DNA from: Veillonella sp. AM51-8BH
GTDB taxonomy: Bacteria > Bacillota > Negativicutes > Veillonellales > Veillonellaceae
Assembly (NCBI RefSeq): GCF_003463825.1
Contig: NZ_QSDY01000055.1
Location: forward strand, 1 to 11,676
DNA length: 11,676 nt
Direction: 5' to 3'
Numbering within the stretch: position 1 is the stretch's first letter; each line of letters opens with the position of its first letter. Under the pieces are notes generated by a model. The model was given only the letters and a program-made list of their open reading frames with translations. It ran no database searches and was not told the DNA's origin. Below, in pieces: positions 7,327-11,676 of the stretch. The translations under genes were made by a program, and so were the position numbers.

Positions 7327-8178
7327 TTATTTCCAATACACTCTATAGTTATGATGCGGTACCTGGCGATCTTTAGGTGGTGCTTCCATATAATTATTGT
7401 ACAAATGACTTAAATAGAAATCGCTATCTGTAAGTCCCCAAAACTCAGTATCCTCAAAAGGATATAAACTTCTATTATCAAACAAAGTTTTTTCGTATAC
7501 TTCCCGTTTATTACCACTCGCACAATCGACGAGAACACTTATGTAGTTCGAATTGGAAAATGGATACTGTTGGGCATCTTGATTAATCTTTTTGATTAAA
7601 CTTGTAGTTGGTAAAAAATGCATTAAACTAATAGCACCAAATTTTAAGAATGTACGAACATAACCTTTTAACTTTGCAAAGCTACCTTTAGAGTCTACAT
7701 AACGATTACTGAATGTAAACTTCATAGAAGACCCATGGAATAACAAGTTTAAAAATTGTTGATGTCTAAATATTTTTTGTTGTGCCTGTGTTTCATCCGG
7801 TAACCCATCAATTGGGAAAATATCTATAAATACACCTGCTTTATCAAAATTACGCCATAATGTATTATCAATCATAACCGTTTCTTGATCGAATACCTTT
7901 GCCATTGTATAGGTATAAGTATCATCGTTTTCAATAGAAAACACTTGATATCTTGAGTTATGCTCATTATATGTCTTAATAAAGCGATTATAATCATCCC
8001 GTGGCATCATGATATCAATATCATCATCCCATGGAATAAAACCTTTATGTCTAACGGCTCCCAACATTGTTCCATACGCTAATACATATCGAATATCATG
8101 TGTATCACAAAAATGTGCCACATCTTTTAAAATATCTAAAGCGACACTCTTAATCTCCGAAAATCCAATTTCTCTCAT
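7327..8178 (-). CDS. LicD-family phosphotransferase (copy 1 in transcription order)
   Basis: A 283-residue LicD protein. The signature is intact: YGTMLGAVRHKG (35-46) followed by PWDDDID (49-55), and the C-terminal APPKDRQVPHH element about 15 residues from the end. It should move a phospho-alcohol group from a CDP-activated donor to a sugar of the repeat unit. The frame extends upstream to an ATG at 8202, but the ATG at 8178 has a clear GGAGGA site 9 nt upstream, so the shorter form is chosen. It shares the active-site blocks with the LicD at 4064-4885 but differs clearly elsewhere, so the two are paralogues of some age and not a recent duplication. The aminotransferase starts 17 nt after it. 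Confidence 0.92.
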   Translation of the reverse strand: MREIGFSEIKSVALDILKDVAHFCDTHDIRYVLAYGTMLGAVRHKGFIPWDDDIDIMMPRDDYNRFIKTYNEHNSRYQVFSIENDDTYTYTMAKVFDQETVMIDNTLWRNFDKAGVFIDIFPIDGLPDETQAQQKIFRHQQFLNLLFHGSSMKFTFSNRYVDSKGSFAKLKGYVRTFLKFGAISLMHFLPTTSLIKKINQDAQQYPFSNSNYISVLVDCASGNKREVYEKTLFDNRSLYPFEDTEFWGLTDSDFYLSHLYNNYMEAPPKDRQVPHHNYRVYWK

Positions 8179-8211
8179 CAAAAAAATTCCTCCATAATAC
8201 AAATAGGTCTA

Positions 8212-8970
8212 TTATTTAAAGAATTTTCTTTTCAAGAATAATCCACCTTTTTTAATCCAGTTTTGTGGCTCCATAAATGATACATTTTGTTCCTTATAGT
8301 TAATGTTATTGGCCTCAAGCCATACGTCGAGCAAGATTTCGCTTACGAAACCATAGATGCGAGCTTCGTATGTATCATAATCGGAAATATCGACGCGATG
8401 TTCAATCTCTTCCAAGATGGAGAACATCCACTCGCAGTATTGATCAAATAGGTCGCGGCGCATGACGAACATATTGAACATGTGCGCCCATGTGCGATTA
8501 CAAACCTTTGTGAAAGCAGCGCTATATTCTGGATATTTTTCAGCGATGATTTGCTCTGCCGCATCAAGGCCGTCGCTGTGATGGGCATGATTATAGTGAG
8601 AACGGTTAGATTCAATATAATATTTACGCTTATCTGCTACCACAACAGGATATTCTGAAAGTAGTTGTTCCCATTCCGCTCCTGTAAGAATTTGGTTCTT
8701 TTTATCCTCTACAGAACGAACCTCTTTGCGCGTAAAGTAACGTCTATAATGCACGAGCCCAATATAGTCCGCATCAAGGTTTTTCCAAGCCCAATAAAGA
8801 CCTGTTAATTCACAATAATTTGCATTTTTTGAGGAGATATTATCTCCCGTATGATCGCCGGTATAACCAATATCAGCTTTGCCCTCTCTGCCTACATGGA
8901 TTGGCATGTATACGGAGTCCTCTGGCATCCAATATTGCTTATGTGTAGCTACTAAAATCTTAATATTCAC
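8212..8970 (-). CDS. DUF4422 family glycosyltransferase
   Basis: A 252-residue soluble protein matching the DUF4422 family found in polysaccharide loci. Recognisable blocks: ATHKQYWMP (8-16), GDNISSKN (42-49), CELTGLYWAWKN (53-64), YIGLVHYRRYF (69-79), TWAHMFNMFVM (164-174), and a C-terminal segment ending in basic residues. Members are annotated as glycosyltransferases; donor specificity is not settled by sequence. Its position 58 nt after glf makes galactofuranose transfer a reasonable guess, but only a guess. GTG start with AGGAGAG about 6 nt upstream. Its codons upstream of about 8340 are GC-rich (ring of GCG, CGC and GGC on the plus strand), while its 3' end is AT-rich, so a composition boundary falls inside the gene. 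The 90-residue frame at 8343-8615 is a shadow of this gene. Confidence 0.85.
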   Translation of the reverse strand: MNIKILVATHKQYWMPEDSVYMPIHVGREGKADIGYTGDHTGDNISSKNANYCELTGLYWAWKNLDADYIGLVHYRRYFTRKEVRSVEDKKNQILTGAEWEQLLSEYPVVVADKRKYYIESNRSHYNHAHHSDGLDAAEQIIAEKYPEYSAAFTKVCNRTWAHMFNMFVMRRDLFDQYCEWMFSILEEIEHRVDISDYDTYEARIYGFVSEILLDVWLEANNINYKEQNVSFMEPQNWIKKGGLFLKRKFFK

Positions 8971-9028
8971 TAGTACTCTCCTACATGAGTGTTGATTCTC
9001 AAATCTATACTTACGATGGGAACAAAGA

Positions 9029-10126
9029 TTATGCTAATTCTTTTTCTACTAATGCCAAGGCACTAGCAATAACCTTATCCATATCGTAATATTTATATTC
9101 CCCTAAACGACCACCAAAGATAACATTGGAAATCATTTTAGCCTTTTTAACATATTTAGCATACAAATCTAAATTCTTTACATCATTCACTGGATAATAG
9201 GCTTCTTCGCCGATTTTCCAATCCTTTGGATATTCCTTTGTTACATACGTAACAGGTTGTGTACCAAATTCAAAGTGTTTATGTTCGATGATACGAGTAT
9301 ATGGAATCTCGCCTTCTGTATAGTTCACAACGGCAACACCTTGATGATTTTCCTCTTCAAGACGTTCTGTTTCAAAGTGAAGGCCACGATATTCTAAAAC
9401 ACCTTCAGAATAACCAAAGTATTCATCAATAGGACCTGTATAGATAATCGTATCTGCCAAAGCTTCATATTCATCACGATGTTTAAGGAAGTCAACGCCT
9501 AAACGAACTTCGATGCCCTCTAACATGCGTTCAATCATCTTCGTATAACCGCCCATAGGAATACCTTGGAAACGGTCATTAAAGTAATTGTTATCGTATG
9601 TATAACGAACTGGTAATCGTTTAATAATGAAAGCTGGCAATTCAGTACATTTGCGGCCCCATTGTTTTTCCGTATACCCTTTGATGAGCTTTTCGTAAAT
9701 ATCTGTACCTACAAGGCTAATGGCTTGCTCTTCTAAGTTCTTTGGTTCACTTGTAATAGCAGCCCGTTGTTTCGTAATGATGTCCTGTGCCTCTTTTGGA
9801 GTTCGAATATTCCACATTTTAGAGAAAGTATTCATATTAAACGGCAAATTGTACATTTCACCTTTATAGTTTGCTACAGGGCTATTTACATAGTGATTGA
9901 ACTCAGCAAATTGATTGACATAATCCCATACATGCTTCAAGGATGTGTGGAAAATGTGAGCACCATAGACATGAATGTTGATGTCATCTTTGCTTTCACA
10001 ATACATATTACCTGCAATGTGATTGCGACGATCGATAACAAGTACAGATTTACCACGCTTGTGCGCTTCATGGGCAAATACAGCACCAAATGGGCCTGCC
10101 CCAACTACTAAATAATCGTATTTCAT
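9029..10126 (-). CDS. glf: UDP-galactopyranose mutase
   Basis: A 365-residue flavoenzyme that interconverts UDP-galactopyranose and UDP-galactofuranose, the donor for galactofuranose in surface glycans. Visible: the FAD dinucleotide motif GAGPFG (9-14), IDRRNHIAGN (31-40), YGAHIFHT (54-61), GYTEKQWG (150-157) with the substrate-stacking Trp156, the Arg174 region VRYTYDNNYFND, Arg278 in YTRIIEH, and GRLGEYKYYDM (339-349) near the C-terminus. Length and all landmark residues are normal, so it should be active in the cytoplasm with reduced FAD. Its ATG overlaps the TAA of the upstream sugar-phosphotransferase by one base (TAATG), with AAAGGGG 7 nt upstream; translational coupling is likely. It strongly predicts Galf in the polymer. 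Confidence 0.97.
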   Translation of the reverse strand: MKYDYLVVGAGPFGAVFAHEAHKRGKSVLVIDRRNHIAGNMYCESKDDINIHVYGAHIFHTSLKHVWDYVNQFAEFNHYVNSPVANYKGEMYNLPFNMNTFSKMWNIRTPKEAQDIITKQRAAITSEPKNLEEQAISLVGTDIYEKLIKGYTEKQWGRKCTELPAFIIKRLPVRYTYDNNYFNDRFQGIPMGGYTKMIERMLEGIEVRLGVDFLKHRDEYEALADTIIYTGPIDEYFGYSEGVLEYRGLHFETERLEEENHQGVAVVNYTEGEIPYTRIIEHKHFEFGTQPVTYVTKEYPKDWKIGEEAYYPVNDVKNLDLYAKYVKKAKMISNVIFGGRLGEYKYYDMDKVIASALALVEKELA

Positions 10127-10590
10127 TAATAGGCCCCTTTCGATTTAACGACAGCCAACACAGTTTTCAAAAGATATACAATATCAATCCACACGGACCA
10201 GTTATGAACATACCAAGAGTCCATTAATACACGCTCTTCATAGGTAGTATCGCTACGGCCGCTCACTTGCCATACACCGGTAATCCCTGGTGGTACAAGG
10301 TAAAAGTCGTTGATATAGTCGCCGTATTTAACGATTTCATCACGAACGATAGGACGTGGACCTACGAGGCTCATATCACCAACGAGAACATTCCACAATT
10401 GTGGCAATTCATCAAGGCTCGTTTTACGAAGGAATTTACCAATTCTTGTAACGCGAGGATCATCTTTTAATTTGAAATCTCGTTCCCATTCCTCACGAGC
10501 TGCTGGATTTTCTTTCAAATATACCTCCAATGCCTCTTGTGCATTAGGCACCATGGAGCGGAATTTATAGCATGGGAACTCTTTACCACC
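10126..10590 (-). CDS. C-terminal catalytic fragment of the sugar phosphotransferase
   Basis: This carries most of the bacterial sugar transferase domain (PF02397 type): YKFRSM, DDPRVTRIGKFLRK, the catalytic Asp-Glu dyad in TSLDELPQ, GDMSLVGPRP, and PPGITGVWQVSGRS, ending in KSKGAY. The open frame extends to 10611 via a TTG codon, but the residues before GGKEF do not match the family and no ribosome site precedes it, so independent translation is doubtful. On its own it lacks the reentrant membrane helix needed for activity. Its TAA overlaps the glf ATG. Confidence 0.85.
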   Translation of the reverse strand, partial: GGKEFPCYKFRSMVPNAQEALEVYLKENPAAREEWERDFKLKDDPRVTRIGKFLRKTSLDELPQLWNVLVGDMSLVGPRPIVRDEIVKYGDYINDFYLVPPGITGVWQVSGRSDTTYEERVLMDSWYVHNWSVWIDIVYLLKTVLAVVKSKGAY

Positions 10591-11560
10591 TTGCAACGCG
10601 CTTGTGGCCAAATACGATAGGACCTGGAGAATCTAGATAAATCAATACAGCTACGATGGCGAGAATTGGCAAAATCAAGATGCCACCACAAACAGTAGCA
10701 ACAATATCAAAGATGCGTTTCATAATACGGTTAGACTTGCGAGCCAAATTATTTTGTACCCGCAATACAACGGCTTGCTCTTCCATCATGCCACGAGCCG
10801 TAATATTACTTGTAGGCAAACCAAATAACTCAGGTACAAAGGCAACGCGCTTTACTAATAATTGCAAATGATTAATCAAGGATACTAACTTTTTAGGCTC
10901 TAACCCTGGTGCACATATAAGGACTGTTTGTACACCTGTATCTTTAATAACATGTTCAACATCGGAAAAAGCACCTAAACATGGATATTCTTTAGCAATG
11001 CTAGAGGATTTAGGATTATCATCTACATAACCAATAATCTTATAGGTAGCAATTGGCATGCGATCTAAGGATTTCTTTACGAGCTCTGCTGTTTTACCTG
11101 CCCCAACGAGAAGAACTGGTATATTTAAATATCCTGCTTTTGAAAGGATCTTACCTACAATAAAACGACTACTAAAGATAAAGAGCAGCATAAATAGATA
11201 GGCAAAGATAACAAAGAGTCGAGATACATCGTTGATTACATGACCTGTGTACATGAGTACAATGGATACAACGACGCCAATAGTGATGCTACGGAATAAG
11301 TTCTTCATGGTATCCCAATAAGGAGATACTACAGAATAGGCATTATTGAGCAATAATATAGCTAAAAATACGAAAGGTATAACGCCATATACATAGATTT
11401 CATCTACCTTAAAATTTGAACTTACCGGTAGCAATGGCAAGTTTAAACGCAAATGATAGGCTGCTAATGTGCCTAACACAATAGAAACATAATCTGCTAT
11501 AAGCACTATAATTTTGCTAATAAGCAATTTGTTGTGATTATTATATCCAGAACTATTCAT
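10583..11560 (-). CDS. N-terminal fragment of the sugar phosphotransferase (membrane and Rossmann-like part)
   Basis: A 325-residue frame with four predicted membrane helices (about 13-36, 58-73, 93-107, 116-131), a Rossmann-like CoA-binding-type domain with GAGKTA (153-158), and the start of the transferase domain: a basic segment (KSNRIMKR, 275-282), the hydrophobic reentrant helix (284-308) and DSPGPIVFGHKRV (310-322). This is the WbaP-type architecture and not the short PglC type. The last three residues (ARW) are out of family because the frame has shifted. ATG start with GGGG about 7 nt upstream. It is the first gene of the operon, immediately behind the leader hairpin. Confidence 0.85.
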   Translation of the reverse strand: MNSSGYNNHNKLLISKIIVLIADYVSIVLGTLAAYHLRLNLPLLPVSSNFKVDEIYVYGVIPFVFLAILLLNNAYSVVSPYWDTMKNLFRSITIGVVVSIVLMYTGHVINDVSRLFVIFAYLFMLLFIFSSRFIVGKILSKAGYLNIPVLLVGAGKTAELVKKSLDRMPIATYKIIGYVDDNPKSSSIAKEYPCLGAFSDVEHVIKDTGVQTVLICAPGLEPKKLVSLINHLQLLVKRVAFVPELFGLPTSNITARGMMEEQAVVLRVQNNLARKSNRIMKRIFDIVATVCGGILILPILAIVAVLIYLDSPGPIVFGHKRVARW

Positions 11561-11578
11561 ACTAATACCCCAAACTAT

Positions 11579-11623
11579 AAAAAAAAGGTTGTTTTCTCAA
11601 TACAATTTTTAAGAAAACAACCT
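11579..11623 (-). terminator. Intrinsic terminator/attenuator hairpin in the operon leader
   Basis: A perfect 12-bp stem (arms 11586-11597 and 11612-11623) with a 14-base loop. On the minus strand the stem is followed at once by a run of T (11586-11579), the signature of an intrinsic terminator. It ends 18 nt before the first start codon, a space filled by the ribosome binding site, so a promoter cannot fit between. Genes downstream must be reached by read-through. There is no T run on the plus-strand side. Confidence 0.75.
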
Positions 11624-11661
11624 CTAAACCATACGAATACAATGTACCAATATTTACATAT

Positions 11662-11670
11662 ATTGTATCA
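11662..11670 (-). promoter_or_regulatory. Possible extended -10 promoter element of the operon
   Basis: The minus strand reads TG-A-TACAAT at 11670-11662, an extended -10 motif. Transcription would start near 11655, giving a leader of about 95 nt that includes the hairpin at 11579-11623. The -35 region would lie beyond the window edge, so the call cannot be completed. TACAAT-type hexamers are easy to find by chance in such AT-rich DNA. Confidence 0.35.
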
Positions 11671-11676
11671 TATTCA

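Larger units (their letters stand above)
10126..11560 (-). pseudogene. WbaP-like undecaprenyl-phosphate sugar phosphotransferase, interrupted by a frameshift
   Basis: Two adjacent frames together make one polyprenyl-phosphate hexose-1-phosphate transferase of about 477-478 residues, the usual WbaP size. The protein is continuous in family terms: the first frame ends at GHKRV (318-322), then reads ARW and stops at 10583; the second frame resumes at GGKEFPCYKFRSM from 10590. The four bases GCAA (10594-10591) between them are either two bases short or one base too many. Intact members initiate repeat-unit synthesis by moving a sugar phosphate (often galactose) onto undecaprenyl phosphate. As the sequence stands, the enzyme would be cut inside its catalytic domain and the locus would lack its initiator, unless this is a sequencing error, the shift is bypassed, or another initiator exists elsewhere in the genome. 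Confidence 0.88.

Noticed and set aside
7310..7336. Longer aminotransferase start (ATG at 7336)
   Set aside because: It would overlap licD, and the strong ribosome site points to the ATG at 7309.
8343..8615. 90-residue minus-strand frame inside the DUF4422 gene
   Set aside because: Out of frame with a gene that carries clear family motifs; its composition looks like a shadow frame.
9767..10111. 114-residue plus-strand frame opposite glf
   Set aside because: It is antisense to a well-conserved gene, has no recognisable domain and no convincing ribosome site.
10583..10600. Programmed +1 frameshift or phase-variable tract in the WbaP-like gene
   Set aside because: No homopolymer or short repeat for slippage, and a Trp codon before TAA is a poor slip site. 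Kept only as a minor alternative to mutation or sequencing error.
11574..11600. Promoter overlapping the leader hairpin (TTGAGA, 15-nt gap, TATAGT on the minus strand)
   Set aside because: The spacer is too short and the start site would fall at or after the ribosome binding site, so the first gene could not be translated normally.
11561..11676. JUMPstart/ops element for RfaH in the leader
   Set aside because: GGCGGTAG or a close variant is not present.
1..11676. tRNA, rRNA, insertion sequences or transposase genes
   Set aside because: No cloverleaf-like stretch, rRNA-like sequence, transposase motif or long terminal inverted repeat was seen.

Overview
The window is almost entirely one surface-polysaccharide biosynthesis locus (capsule, exopolysaccharide or O-antigen type). 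Every credible gene is on the minus strand, so transcription runs from right (11676) to left (1). Low GC, short gene junctions and strong AGGAG-type ribosome binding sites suggest a low-GC Firmicutes-type bacterium. The protein style would fit a Negativicute such as Veillonella, but that is a guess from general resemblance, not a demonstrated identity.

Layout in order of transcription: a leader with a possible extended -10 promoter and an intrinsic-terminator-like hairpin (11579-11623) only 18 nt before the first start codon; a WbaP-like undecaprenyl-phosphate sugar-phosphotransferase broken by a frameshift near 10591-10594 (10126-11560); UDP-galactopyranose mutase glf (9029-10126); a DUF4422 glycosyltransferase (8212-8970); a LicD phosphotransferase (7327-8178); a class V PLP aminotransferase (6233-7309); a fusion of a TagD-type cytidylyltransferase to a Gfo/Idh/MocA oxidoreductase-like domain (4897-6231); a second LicD (4064-4885); a GT2 glycosyltransferase (3106-4059); a 149-nt intergenic stretch with two hairpins; a Wzx-type flippase (1703-2956); and a Wzy-type polymerase (112-1671). 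The left edge holds a 32-bp tandem duplication.

Inferred pathway: the WbaP-like enzyme would load the first sugar phosphate onto undecaprenyl phosphate. Glf would supply UDP-galactofuranose. DUF4422 and GT2 would extend the unit, Wzx would flip it and Wzy would polymerise it (Wzx/Wzy pathway). The four central genes look like a decoration cassette: an unknown small amino- or polyol-phosphate is made, activated with CTP and placed on the glycan by one or both LicD proteins. This cassette is the most unusual part of the window. It has no phosphonate-forming genes, and its oxidoreductase-like domain lacks two residues normally conserved in that superfamily.

GC content is not uniform. The right part (first genes, to about 8300) is visibly richer in GC than the left part, a common pattern where a conserved operon head meets a horizontally exchanged serotype-specific segment.
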